A DNA stretch of 64,000 bases from G965203045 sp965203045 (lineage in GTDB: Bacteria > Pseudomonadota > Gammaproteobacteria > PS1 > Pseudothioglobaceae). This document shows positions 18,174 to 26,784 of this stretch, piece by piece. The translations under genes and the position numbers were made by a program. A model generated the notes under the pieces. That model was not told the origin of the DNA. It saw only the letters and a program-made list of their open reading frames with translations, and ran no database searches. The stretch's first letter is position 1. Every line of letters starts with the position of its first letter. The DNA lies in assembly GCA_965203045.1 (NCBI GenBank), contig OZ241850.1, forward strand, positions 1 through 64,000, given 5' to 3'.

Positions 18174-19364
18174 GTGGAATATATTGTTAGTATTGATATT
18201 GGTAGTAGCAAGATTGTGGTCCTTGTTGCCCAAAAACAAGATACTGGTATTGAGTTAGTTGGCACAGGGCTGGTAGAGTCTAGCGGTATTAAAAAAGGCT
18301 TGGTGGTCAATATTCAAAGCGCTTTGGCTGTGATTGAAAAAGCTATAATTGAAGCTGAGACTATTTCTAAAATAGGTTTAAAAGCTGCTATTATAGGGCT
18401 TTCTGGGACTTCTATGTGTGGTATGAACTCCACAGGTCAAGTGAAAATACACTACCAAGTAATCAATAACCACGATATTGCACGCGTATTGCAAAATGCA
18501 GAAGCCATCACTCTACCAGCTAATCAAGAAATTATCTATACCACACCTCGGTCTTATACTATAGATGATAACACTCAAGCAGACGACCCAATTGGTATGC
18601 ATGGCGAAATTTTAACCGCCCAAGTCCACTTAATTATCAGCGATAAGTCTAATCTTAAAAATATCACCAAAAGCATCAATCAAGCTGGTATTAACGTCAC
18701 CAGCATTATGCCTAATATTATTGCTTGTGCTAATGCAAGTCTTAGTGAAGATGAGAAAAGAACAGGAGTTTGTGTGGCTGATATTGGCGCTGGGACTACT
18801 GATATTGCTATTTTTTTTGATGGCAAAATTTATCATAGTGAAATAATTGATAACGCCGCCTACGAAGTAACTACTGATATTATGCACGCATTTAGTATGA
18901 ATGAAGAAAAAGCCGAAGAAATTAAAATTCAGCATGGCTGCGCCCTAGCAGAAATGGTAAGTAGCGATGCTAATATTGATATAAGACATATTGGAGATGA
19001 TGCTGTGCGTAAATTATCTCTACACACTTTGGCTGAGGTAATTGAAGCGCGCTATGAAGATATTTTCAGCGAGATAGCAATGGCGCTCAAAAACAATAAT
19101 TGTAAAAATAAAATTAGTACTTTAGTCTTAACAGGAGGAGGCGCTAATATCAAAGGTTGCTCACGCTTAGCAGAACGTTATTTTTCTAAACCAGCGCGTA
19201 TCGGTAACAGTTATGGCATAAACGGCGCTGATAATATTAGCAACAATCCAAGTTATGCAGTTGCTATTGGTTTATTGCTACCTAATGAAAATGTTAAATA
19301 CCAACAAAAAGAAGCGCTATTTTTTACCAAAGTTAAAAAGTTTTTCCAAATGCTGACAAAATGA
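18174..19364 (+). CDS. ftsA: Cell division protein FtsA
   Basis: This actin-like membrane anchor for FtsZ starts at GTG (MEYIVSIDIGSSKIVVLVA). The 396 residues contain the phosphate loops DIGSSK and ADIGAGTTDIAIF, the adenosine motif LTGGGANIKG, and a C-terminal amphipathic membrane-targeting helix (FFTKVKKFFQMLTK). Upstream lies dusA instead of ftsQ, and downstream lpxC overlaps by 4 bp, so ftsZ is missing from its usual place. FtsA itself looks intact. Confidence 0.96.
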   Translation: MEYIVSIDIGSSKIVVLVAQKQDTGIELVGTGLVESSGIKKGLVVNIQSALAVIEKAIIEAETISKIGLKAAIIGLSGTSMCGMNSTGQVKIHYQVINNHDIARVLQNAEAITLPANQEIIYTTPRSYTIDDNTQADDPIGMHGEILTAQVHLIISDKSNLKNITKSINQAGINVTSIMPNIIACANASLSEDEKRTGVCVADIGAGTTDIAIFFDGKIYHSEIIDNAAYEVTTDIMHAFSMNEEKAEEIKIQHGCALAEMVSSDANIDIRHIGDDAVRKLSLHTLAEVIEARYEDIFSEIAMALKNNNCKNKISTLVLTGGGANIKGCSRLAERYFSKPARIGNSYGINGADNISNNPSYAVAIGLLLPNENVKYQQKEALFFTKVKKFFQMLTK

Positions 19365-20281
19365 AAAAAAATACTGCCAATATTATCAAGCAACGAACAC
19401 TAAGTCTGCCTGTTAGCGCTTATGGTAGAGGCATTCATAGTGGTAAAAATGTTAAAATGACGCTCTACCCTGCCCCAATTGACCATGGTATTGTCTTTAA
19501 ACGTTTAGATATGGACGGTAAAACAGTAGCCGCTAAAAGCGCTTTGGTTAATGAGGTGGTATTATCAACCTGCCTAGAACAAGATGGTACCAAAGTTTCA
19601 ACAGTAGAGCATTTATTATCAGCTCTATCCGCTTTTGGCATTGATAATTTACTTATTGAGCTAGATGCTTTTGAAATCCCGATTATGGATGGCAGCTCCT
19701 CTCCTTTTACTTTTTTAATTCAAGCAGCAGGCATTATTGAACAAAACGCTGCTAAAAAATTTTTTATAATCAAAAAACCAATTCGCGTTGAACTTGATGA
19801 TAGCTGGGCGCAATTATTGCCACACTTCGGCTTTCAAGTATCATTAGAAATAGATTTTGAACATCAAACCATAAAAGACAGTGGCCAAAAATTAGAGATA
19901 GACTTTGCCAAAGAGTCTTACCTAAAAGATATTAGCAGGGCAAGAACTTTTGGACAATATGCTGATATGGAGTCCTTACAAAAAAAAGGCTTGGCTATGG
20001 GGGCTGGTTTGGAAAATGCGGTTGCCCTTGGCGAGACTGATGTAATGAATAAAGAGGGCTTGCGTTATCGCAATGAGTTTGTAAAACACAAAATATTAGA
20101 TATTGTTGGTGATTTGTATTTACTAGGACATAATATGGTTGGACGCTACGAAGGATACAAATCGGGACATAGAGTAAATGATGCCTTACTTACCAAAGTC
20201 CTCACCAAGCCCAGTCATTGGGAAATAAAACCTTTTCAAAGTGGTCAAGCCCCTATCCTTTTTCATTCTCTTAGAATTTAG
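19361..20281 (+). CDS. lpxC: UDP-3-O-acyl-N-acetylglucosamine deacetylase
   Basis: This zinc deacetylase commits UDP-GlcNAc to lipid A synthesis. The 306-residue protein shows the zinc and catalytic motifs VSTVEHLLSAL, IMDGSSSPF, RARTFG and NEFVKHKILDIVGDL...SGHRVND. The ATGA overlap with ftsA means it is translated from the same mRNA. A hairpin with a T-run follows the gene. Confidence 0.97.
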   Translation: MKKNTANIIKQRTLSLPVSAYGRGIHSGKNVKMTLYPAPIDHGIVFKRLDMDGKTVAAKSALVNEVVLSTCLEQDGTKVSTVEHLLSALSAFGIDNLLIELDAFEIPIMDGSSSPFTFLIQAAGIIEQNAAKKFFIIKKPIRVELDDSWAQLLPHFGFQVSLEIDFEHQTIKDSGQKLEIDFAKESYLKDISRARTFGQYADMESLQKKGLAMGAGLENAVALGETDVMNKEGLRYRNEFVKHKILDIVGDLYLLGHNMVGRYEGYKSGHRVNDALLTKVLTKPSHWEIKPFQSGQAPILFHSLRI

Positions 20282-20300
20282 CAAATATTATCAACAACAT

Positions 20301-20339
20301 AAATAGCAAGTTTTAATCATCAAAATTATGGCTATTTTT
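20301..20339 (+). terminator. Probable rho-independent terminator after lpxC
   Basis: AAATAGC at 20301-20307 pairs perfectly with GCTATTT at 20331-20337, with inner TTTT/AAAA pairing, followed by T and A residues. It lies 20 bp past the lpxC stop and before the Sel1 cluster promoter. Confidence 0.5.
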
Positions 20340-20364
20340 AAAATAACTATAAAGCCGCTTTTAG

Positions 20365-20373
20365 TGCTATAAT
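20365..20373 (+). promoter_or_regulatory. Extended -10 promoter of Sel1 gene 1
   Basis: TGCTATAAT (extended -10) lies about 30 bp before the ATG with no good -35 hexamer. It is followed by CACTTTAGCTATAAGGATAA, which includes the Shine-Dalgarno and is also present before Sel1 gene 3. Confidence 0.6.
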
Positions 20374-20402
20374 TACCCCACTTTAGCTATAAGGATAACT
20401 AT

Positions 20403-22550
20403 ATGGACTATAACAAAATTGCTGCTAATAACAGGGCTATTTTTACTAAAAAACTACTATTACTACTATTATTGCTGCTCGGATTTAGCAGCGCTATTTT
20501 TGCCGAACAAGATTATTTGAAAACGGCTGAGAATTTTAAAAAGGCTTGTAGTTTAAATGATGGTGAAGGTTGTAATAGTCTTGGTGTTAGGTACGCTAAC
20601 GGCGAAGGTGTTAAGCAAGATTATTTTAAAGCGGTTGAGTATTACGAGAAGTCTTGTGGCTTAAATGTTGGTGAAGGTTGTAGTAATCTTGGTGCTATGT
20701 ATCATGAAGGCGAAGGCGTTAGCCAAGATTATTTTAAAGCGGCTGAGTATTATAACAAGGCTTGTGGCTTGGATGTTGGTGAAGGTTGCTTTAATCTTAG
20801 TGTTATGTATGTTGGGGGCGAAGGTGTTAAGCAAGATTATTTTAAAGCACGTAAGTATTATGAAAAGGCTTGTGGCTTAGATCATGGTTCAAGTTGTTAT
20901 GGTCTTGGCACTATGTATTATATGGTCGTAGGTATCAAGCAAGATTATTTTAAAGCGGCTGAGTATTATGACAAGGCTTGTGGATTAGATAGTAGTAGCG
21001 GTTGTTTCGGTCTTGGTAATAATTATTATAACGGTGAAGGTATTAATCAAAATTATTTTAAAGCGGTTGAGTATTATGATAAGGCTTGTGACTTAGATAA
21101 TGGTGGAGGTTGTTTTGGTCTTGGTGTTATGTATGCTAACGGCAAAGGTGTTAAGCAAGATTATTTTAAAGCGTTTAAGTATTATGACAAAGCTTGTGAC
21201 TTAGATAATGGTTCAGGTTGTTTTGGTCTTGGTGTTACGTATCAGCTAGGCAAAGGTGTTAGCCAAGATTATTCTAAAGCGCTTAAATATTATGAAAAGG
21301 CTTGTGGCTTAGATGATGGTGAGGGTTGTTGGGGCCTTGGTGGTATTTATGATGGGGGCAAAGGTGTCAAGCAAGATTATTTTAAAGCGTTTAAGTATTA
21401 TGAGAAAGCTTGTGACTTAGATAATGGTTCAGGTTGTTATGGTCTTGGTAATGGATATAATAGAGGCAAAGGTGTTAAGCAAGATTATTTTAAAGCGATC
21501 AAATATTTTAACAAAGCTTGTGACTTAGATAATGGTTCAGGTTGTTTTAATCTTGGTGTTAGGTATTATAATGGTAAAGATGTCAAACAAGATTATTTTA
21601 AAGCGGTCGAATATTTTAACAAAGCTTGTGACTTAGATAATGGTTCAGGTTGTTTTAATCTTGGTGTTATGCATAATGAGGGCAAAGGTGTTAAGCAAGA
21701 TTATTTTAAAGCGGTTGAGTATTATGATAAGGCTTGTGGCTTAGATAATGGTTCAGGTTGTTATGGTCTTGGTAATGGATATAATAGAGGCAAAGGTGTT
21801 AAGCAAGATTATTTTAAAGCGATCAAATATTTTAACAAAGCTTGTGACTTAGATAATGGTTCAGGTTGTTTTAATCTTGGTGTTAGGTATTATAATGGCA
21901 AAGATGTCAAACAAGATTATTTTAAAGTAGTCGAATATTTTAACAAAGCTTGTGACTTAGATAATGGTTCAGGTTGTTTTAATCTTGGTGTTATGCATAA
22001 TGAGGGCGAAGGTGTTAAGCAAGATTATTTTAAAGCGGTTGAGTATTTTAACAAAGCTTGTGGCTTAGATAGTGGTGAAGGTTGTTTTAGTCTTGGTGTT
22101 AGGTATGATAATGGCGAAGGTGTCAAGCAAGATTATTTTAAAGCGGTTGAGTATTTTAACAAGGCTTGTGGCTTAGATCATGGTAGAGGTTGTTTTAATC
22201 TTGGTGTTAGGTATTATAATGGCAAAGATGTCAAACAAGATTATTTTAAAGCGGTTGAGTATTATGATAAGGCTTGTGACTTGGATGTTGTTAGAAGTTG
22301 CGTTATTCTTGGTGGTATGTACAAGGAAGGCGAAGGTGTTAAGCAAGATTATTTTAAAGCGGCTGAGTATTATAACAAGGCTTGTGGCTTAGGTGTTGGT
22401 GAAGGTTGTGGTATTCTTGGTGGTATGTATCAGCTAGGCGAAGGTGTCAAGCAAAGTGATAATAAAGCATTAGAATATTTCAGCAGAGCTTGTGATTTGA
22501 AAGTTCAATTAGGTTGTGAAGCCTACGCTAAATTCAAAAAACGATATTAG
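20403..22550 (+). CDS. Secreted Sel1-repeat protein 1, cysteine-rich Hcp-like, about 18 repeats
   Basis: The 715-residue protein has a signal peptide (basic start, Leu-rich core, SSAIFA before EQDYLK, cleavage near residue 35) and then about 18 tandem 36-residue Sel1/TPR-like repeats of the form YFKAxEYYxKACGLDxGxGC with xLGxxYxxGEGVKQD. Each repeat carries two cysteines placed as in Helicobacter Hcp proteins, where they form one disulfide per repeat, so the protein should be extracytoplasmic. Adjacent repeats are near-identical at DNA level. It is the largest of three tandem paralogues. Sel1 proteins commonly bind other proteins and several modulate hosts; no specific partner can be inferred. 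Confidence 0.9.
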   Translation: MDYNKIAANNRAIFTKKLLLLLLLLLGFSSAIFAEQDYLKTAENFKKACSLNDGEGCNSLGVRYANGEGVKQDYFKAVEYYEKSCGLNVGEGCSNLGAMYHEGEGVSQDYFKAAEYYNKACGLDVGEGCFNLSVMYVGGEGVKQDYFKARKYYEKACGLDHGSSCYGLGTMYYMVVGIKQDYFKAAEYYDKACGLDSSSGCFGLGNNYYNGEGINQNYFKAVEYYDKACDLDNGGGCFGLGVMYANGKGVKQDYFKAFKYYDKACDLDNGSGCFGLGVTYQLGKGVSQDYSKALKYYEKACGLDDGEGCWGLGGIYDGGKGVKQDYFKAFKYYEKACDLDNGSGCYGLGNGYNRGKGVKQDYFKAIKYFNKACDLDNGSGCFNLGVRYYNGKDVKQDYFKAVEYFNKACDLDNGSGCFNLGVMHNEGKGVKQDYFKAVEYYDKACGLDNGSGCYGLGNGYNRGKGVKQDYFKAIKYFNKACDLDNGSGCFNLGVRYYNGKDVKQDYFKVVEYFNKACDLDNGSGCFNLGVMHNEGEGVKQDYFKAVEYFNKACGLDSGEGCFSLGVRYDNGEGVKQDYFKAVEYFNKACGLDHGRGCFNLGVRYYNGKDVKQDYFKAVEYYDKACDLDVVRSCVILGGMYKEGEGVKQDYFKAAEYYNKACGLGVGEGCGILGGMYQLGEGVKQSDNKALEYFSRACDLKVQLGCEAYAKFKKRY
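21414..22061 (+). repeat. 324-bp internal tandem duplication in Sel1 gene 1
   Basis: A block of three 108-bp repeat units (about 21414-21737) recurs almost unchanged 324 bp downstream (about 21738-22061). For example, GCGATCAAATATTTTAACAA occurs at 21495 and 21819. The block boundaries are approximate. Confidence 0.75.
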
Positions 22551-22823
22551 TATTAACGGTATGTTATTAAAAATACTCCTACCTCCAAAGCAAAAAACAG
22601 ATGGTAGCTAAGCCTTAGTGGTTTTAGCAATTATAAGTATTGTTGGCGACTTGCTGATATTTAAAGGTTTCTTGGGTAATTTTTGTAAAAATCTTGATGA
22701 TTTTAATTGTTTGTGTTGCCCCATATAAATCTTTGCTAGGCAAAGTTTAGTCGTTTTTAAAACCATTATAAGCTACTACTTTTGCTGTTATAATTATCTA
22801 ATTTACCTTTTAAGAATAACTAT
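22551..22823. other. Intergenic spacer between Sel1 genes 1 and 2, duplicated upstream of gene 3
   Basis: The spacer holds no gene. From about 22620 to 22800 it closely matches 23565-23745 (shared runs such as TTTGTAAAAATCTTGATGAT), so gene and upstream region were duplicated together. It ends with an extended -10 promoter. Confidence 0.6.
22786..22794 (+). promoter_or_regulatory. Extended -10 promoter of Sel1 gene 2
   Basis: TGTTATAAT, about 30 bp before the ATG at 22824, is at the same relative position as in the two paralogous genes. Confidence 0.55.
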
Positions 22824-23453
22824 ATGGACTATAACAAAAGTATTAGCAATAACGTGACTGTTTTTACTAAAAAACTATTATTACTATTAGTATTGATGCT
22901 CGGATTTAGCAGCGCTATTTTTGCCGAACAAGATTATTTAAAAATAGCTGAGCATTTTAAAAAGGCCTGCGACTTAGATAGTGGTGGAGGTTGTTTTGGT
23001 CTTGGTGGTATGTATCAGCTAGGCAAAGGTGTTAAACAAGATTATTCTAAAGCGCTTAAATATCATGAAAAGGCTTGTGACTTAGATTTTGGTGGTGGTT
23101 GTTCTAGTCTTGGTGTTATGTATACTGACGGCAAAGATATCAAGCAAGATCATTTTAAAGCGGTTGAGTATTATAACAAGGCTTGTGGCTTAGATAATGG
23201 TGTTGGTTGTTTTGGTCTTGGTGGTATGTATCAGCTAGGCGAAGGTGTTAGGCAAAGTAGTAATAAGGCGTTAAAATACTTAGGCAAGGCTTGTAGCTTA
23301 GGTGTTGGTAACAGTTGTGTTATTCTTGGTGCCATGTATCAGCTAGGCGAAGGTGTTAGGCAAAGTAATAGCAAGGCGTTAGCATATTTCAGCAAGGCTT
23401 GTGATTTAAAAAATCAATTAGGTTGTGAAAATTACTCTAAATGGAAAAAATAA
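22824..23453 (+). CDS. Secreted Sel1-repeat protein 2, Hcp-like, 4-5 repeats
   Basis: The 209-residue paralogue of the neighbouring large protein has the same signal peptide ending SSAIFA before EQDYLK, then about four full 36-residue repeats with paired cysteines (KACDLDSGGGCFGLGGMYQ and variants). Its last repeats carry the RQSxxKAL variant seen at the C-termini of all three copies, suggesting a fixed capping repeat with variable middle repeats. It should be exported and disulfide-stabilised. It has its own promoter and a long spacer on both sides, so it is probably transcribed separately. Confidence 0.88.
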   Translation: MDYNKSISNNVTVFTKKLLLLLVLMLGFSSAIFAEQDYLKIAEHFKKACDLDSGGGCFGLGGMYQLGKGVKQDYSKALKYHEKACDLDFGGGCSSLGVMYTDGKDIKQDHFKAVEYYNKACGLDNGVGCFGLGGMYQLGEGVRQSSNKALKYLGKACSLGVGNSCVILGAMYQLGEGVRQSNSKALAYFSKACDLKNQLGCENYSKWKK

Positions 23454-23483
23454 TATTAGTATTGGCAACTATAAAGCTAAAAA

Positions 23484-23564
23484 TATCTATACACAGGGTA
23501 AAAACATATTTTGCTAAACCTTAGTATCTATACACAGAGTAAAAACATATTTTACTAAACCTTA
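23484..23564. repeat. Two-copy 41-bp tandem repeat
   Basis: TATCTATACACAGGGTAAAA and the following 20 bases (23484-23524) recur at 23525-23564 with two to three changes. It lies in the spacer between Sel1 genes 2 and 3. Two copies only and no spacer, so it is not a CRISPR array. Confidence 0.8.
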
Positions 23565-23732
23565 ATGATTTTAGCAGTTGTAAGTATTGTCGGCGACTTG
23601 CTAATATTTAAAAGTTTCTTAGGTAATTTTTGTAAAAATCTTGATGATTTTAATTGCTCGTGTTGCCCCATATAAATCTTTGTTGGGCAAAGTTTAGCTG
23701 TTTTTAAAACCATTATAAACCGCTACTTTTAC

Positions 23733-23741
23733 TGCTATAAT
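23733..23741 (+). promoter_or_regulatory. Extended -10 promoter of Sel1 gene 3
   Basis: TGCTATAAT is followed by the same leader (CACTTTAGCTATAAGGATAA) as Sel1 gene 1. Confidence 0.6.
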
Positions 23742-23770
23742 TATCCCACTTTAGCTATAAGGATAACTAT

Positions 23771-24400
23771 ATGGACTATAACAAAATTGCTACTAATAAC
23801 AGGGCTATTTTCACTAAAAACCTATTATTAATACTAGTATTGATGTTTGGATTTAGTGGCAGTATTTTTGCCGAACAAGATTATTTAAAAACGATTGAGC
23901 ATTTTAAAAAGGCTTGTGACTTAGATGTTGGTGAAAGTTGTGCTATTCTTGGTGCTGCGTATTATGATAGCGAAGGCGTTAAGCAAGATTATTTTAAAGC
24001 GGTTGAATATTATAACAAGGCTTGTGGCTTAGATGTTGGTGAAGGTTGTTTTAATCTTGGTAATAGTTATAGTAACGGCGAAGGTGTTAAACAAGATTAT
24101 TTTAAAGCGGCTGAGTATTATAGGAAAGCTTGTGGCTTAGATAGTGGTGGAGGTTGTTCTGGTCTTGGTTTTATGTATCATCTAGGCAAAGGTGTCAAGC
24201 AAGATTATTTTAAAGCAGTTGAATATTATGACAAGGCTTGTGGCTTGGATGAGGGTTTAGGTTGTTTTGGTCTTGGTTTTATGTATAGCAAAGGCGAGGG
24301 TGTTAGGCAAAGTGATAGCAAGGCATTAGAATATTACGGCAAAGCTTGTGATTTAAAGGTTCAAGTAGGTTGTGAAAATTACGCTAAATTAAAAAAATAA
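23771..24400 (+). CDS. Secreted Sel1-repeat protein 3, Hcp-like, 4-5 repeats
   Basis: The 209-residue protein starts MDYNKIATNNRAIF, almost identical to gene 1, with a signal peptide ending GSIFA before EQDYLK. It then has about four 36-residue Sel1 repeats with two cysteines each and the RQSDSKAL capping repeat. Its leader and first 20 codons match gene 1 while its length matches gene 2. This implies recombination or gene conversion among the three. It converges on the retropepsin-like gene with a 30-bp gap. Confidence 0.88.
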   Translation: MDYNKIATNNRAIFTKNLLLILVLMFGFSGSIFAEQDYLKTIEHFKKACDLDVGESCAILGAAYYDSEGVKQDYFKAVEYYNKACGLDVGEGCFNLGNSYSNGEGVKQDYFKAAEYYRKACGLDSGGGCSGLGFMYHLGKGVKQDYFKAVEYYDKACGLDEGLGCFGLGFMYSKGEGVRQSDSKALEYYGKACDLKVQVGCENYAKLKK

Positions 24401-24430
24401 TATTGGTATAGACGGTTCTTACTGGTGTTA

Positions 24431-25423
24431 TCATAACGAGTTAAGCAATAAACGTTGATTTTGTTGGTCAATAATAAACTCAAAGCGCGATAGCCAATCA
24501 GTCCCCAAAAGACCATCAACCCCATCAGGTAATTTTTTACCGCTAACAATAATGGGAAAGTCTTCATCAACAATAGCCCCAATAGTCATACTTTTAATAA
24601 TAGTCTCAGTTGCCTCAATTTGACCTGAGGCAGTTTGGACCTCAACTTGTTGTTCGTTGACATTATCGCTTTTATCATCATCACTAATAAAGTCTTCAGC
24701 AATAAGTGTGGTATTAGCCCCAGTATCAACTAATAATCTTAGCGTTTGATTATCACCAATTTGTGCATCAATTATCCAGCCAGCATTTTCTAAATCAAGA
24801 GGAATACTAATTTGCCCATTTAAAAAACGTTCTTCATTTAGGATTTTTTTAGTTAATTTGGCAATAATTTGCCTCCACTCAGGATAAACTTTTAGGTATT
24901 CTAATTGTCTGCGCGCTTCATATAATTGCTTATCTGTAATTAGTTCGTTAATTAACAAATAACGTAGTTTAGTGACCTCAGGCATTAAATCACTCATCTC
25001 TGTTAATAATTGGATACGCAGCGCCACTTGGTCTAAATCACTATTAGTATTTAAATAAGTGCCAACTGCTGTTAGTAACAAAGCCCTAATATCGGCCTTG
25101 CTATATTCAGATTGGACTTGATTGTATAGAATTTTTAATACTTCAATCGCCTCTAATAACTCCCCACTAACAATTAAATTACTAGCCTTGGCAAATAAAA
25201 CCCGAGGATGATAACTATCCAACACTATTTGTGGTTGTTTACTTTTAGGCGGTTTTTTGGTCTCACCAGTGTCTTTATACTCGCTAAGATCAGTTAAAAC
25301 ATCAATATTGAGCACTGTTTTTGGCTTAATATCAGGCAAGGTTACCGCCGTTAATGATAAATAAACATGATGGCCAACCCAACCTAGCACAAAGCCAATT
25401 AGCAAATGTAGTATTAATTTCAA
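24431..25423 (-). CDS. Membrane-anchored retropepsin-like aspartic protease (clan AA)
   Basis: The 330-residue protein has an N-terminal membrane segment (about residues 3-25), a proline/lysine-rich linker, a helical TPR-like middle (about 75-195) and a C-terminal single-lobe aspartic protease domain. The DTG active site is at 233-235 (LLVDTGANTTL), followed by the conserved GLLGTDWL flap-end motif and FIIDQQNQRLLL. Such domains work as homodimers. The protease domain probably faces the periplasm. Its start overlaps the radA stop by 4 bp. Substrate unknown. Confidence 0.82.
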   Translation of the reverse strand: MKLILHLLIGFVLGWVGHHVYLSLTAVTLPDIKPKTVLNIDVLTDLSEYKDTGETKKPPKSKQPQIVLDSYHPRVLFAKASNLIVSGELLEAIEVLKILYNQVQSEYSKADIRALLLTAVGTYLNTNSDLDQVALRIQLLTEMSDLMPEVTKLRYLLINELITDKQLYEARRQLEYLKVYPEWRQIIAKLTKKILNEERFLNGQISIPLDLENAGWIIDAQIGDNQTLRLLVDTGANTTLIAEDFISDDDKSDNVNEQQVEVQTASGQIEATETIIKSMTIGAIVDEDFPIIVSGKKLPDGVDGLLGTDWLSRFEFIIDQQNQRLLLNSL

Positions 25424-26775
25424 GGTAATTCTCCAAAATAAGCCAAAGCGTCTGCTAAATACATAACAGTTATAATTTTAATACCAGTTAGGGTATTTTT
25501 AGCTGTATTGCCCTTAGGAATTAACGCTTGCTTAAAGCCATGTTTTTTTGCCTCGCTTAAACGTTCTAAACCATTATACACTGGTCGTATTTCACCAGTT
25601 AGACCAAGTTCGCCAAATACTACTAAATCCTTAGGCAAAGGTTTATTATAAATACTAGAAACTACTGCTAATATCAAAGCTAAATCGCTGGCAGTTTCAC
25701 TAATTTTTAGCCCGCCAACAATGTTAATAAACACATTTTTATCATAACTGCCCAAGCCGCCGTGCTTTTGTAAAATAGCCAATAATAACACCAGACGATT
25801 ATGGTCAATACCAACACAAACACGGCTAGGATTATTGCCTAAATTTTGATTAACTAAGGCTTGTAACTCCACCAGCAAAGGACGACTTGCCTCGCGGGTT
25901 ACCATTACCACCGAACCTGATGCTGGCTTTTGATGTTTGGCTAGAAATATAGCAGATGGATTACTAATTTGCAACAAACCTTTATTCTCCATTGCAAAAA
26001 CGCCTATCTCATTAACCGCTCCAAAACGATTCTTAACCGCTCGGACAATACGATATCTACCACCAGCATCACCCTCAAAATACAGCACCGTATCTACCAT
26101 ATGTTCTAAAATGCGCGGACCCGCTATCGCCCCACCTTTGGTCATATGCCCTATCATCAATAAAGTGGTATTGGTTTTTTTAGCATAAATGGTTAATTGT
26201 GCCGCACAATCACGCACTTGAGAAACCGAACCAGCAATTGAATTATTATTATTGCTAAACATAGTCTGAATAGAGTCAATAACCATAATTTTGGGTTTTA
26301 TTTGCTTAGTTAGGTCCAAAATATGTTCTAGGTTAGACTCATTTGTCAACAATAAATTTTCACTAATGCCCAGCCTTTTTGCCCGAGTTGCAATTTGTGA
26401 TTCTGATTCCTCGCCACTGATATAAAAACTAAGGTGGTTAGTATTTATATTAGCCAAAGTTTGTAAAATTAAAGTAGATTTACCAATACCGGGATCACCA
26501 CCAATTAAAATTACAGACCCAGCAACAAAACCACCGCCCAAAGTTTTATCCAGCTCAGAAAATCCACTACTAATTCTGGGATAATTCTGCGCTTTTATTT
26601 GCTGTAATTGTATTGCTTTAGCCTTAGATAAACTTCCTAAAACAGCGCTACTAAATTGGGCGCTTCCTACCGCCTCTAAACTATTCCAAGCCTGACAATT
26701 AGAACATTGCCCCGCCCACTGTAATTGTATCGCCCCACAAGCGGTGCAAACAAATTCTTGTTTATTTTTAGCCAT
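25420..26775 (-). CDS. radA: DNA repair protein RadA (Sms)
   Basis: This RecA-like branch-migration protein is 451 residues long. It has a four-cysteine zinc finger (C10, C13, C24, C27), Walker A GGDPGIGKS at 92-100, the RadA-specific KNRFG motif (VKNRFGAVNEIGVF), and a C-terminal Lon-protease-like domain (GGLKISETASDLALILAV). It is complete and of normal length. It lies in the middle of the lspA operon, 9 bp after the kinase gene. Confidence 0.97.
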   Translation of the reverse strand: MAKNKQEFVCTACGAIQLQWAGQCSNCQAWNSLEAVGSAQFSSAVLGSLSKAKAIQLQQIKAQNYPRISSGFSELDKTLGGGFVAGSVILIGGDPGIGKSTLILQTLANINTNHLSFYISGEESESQIATRAKRLGISENLLLTNESNLEHILDLTKQIKPKIMVIDSIQTMFSNNNNSIAGSVSQVRDCAAQLTIYAKKTNTTLLMIGHMTKGGAIAGPRILEHMVDTVLYFEGDAGGRYRIVRAVKNRFGAVNEIGVFAMENKGLLQISNPSAIFLAKHQKPASGSVVMVTREASRPLLVELQALVNQNLGNNPSRVCVGIDHNRLVLLLAILQKHGGLGSYDKNVFINIVGGLKISETASDLALILAVVSSIYNKPLPKDLVVFGELGLTGEIRPVYNGLERLSEAKKHGFKQALIPKGNTAKNTLTGIKIITVMYLADALAYFGELP

Positions 26776-26784
26776 AACTAATAA

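Larger units (their letters stand above)
23454..23770. other. Intergenic spacer between Sel1 genes 2 and 3
   Basis: No gene is visible. It contains the 41-bp direct repeat and a copy of the upstream block present before gene 2, and ends in an extended -10 promoter. Confidence 0.6.

Noticed and set aside
20665..20880. Alternative-frame open stretch inside Sel1 gene 1
   Set aside because: A shadow of the 108-bp repeats. The main frame has a signal peptide and clear Sel1 motifs.
23484..23564. CRISPR-like direct repeat
   Set aside because: Only two adjacent copies, no spacers and no cas genes.
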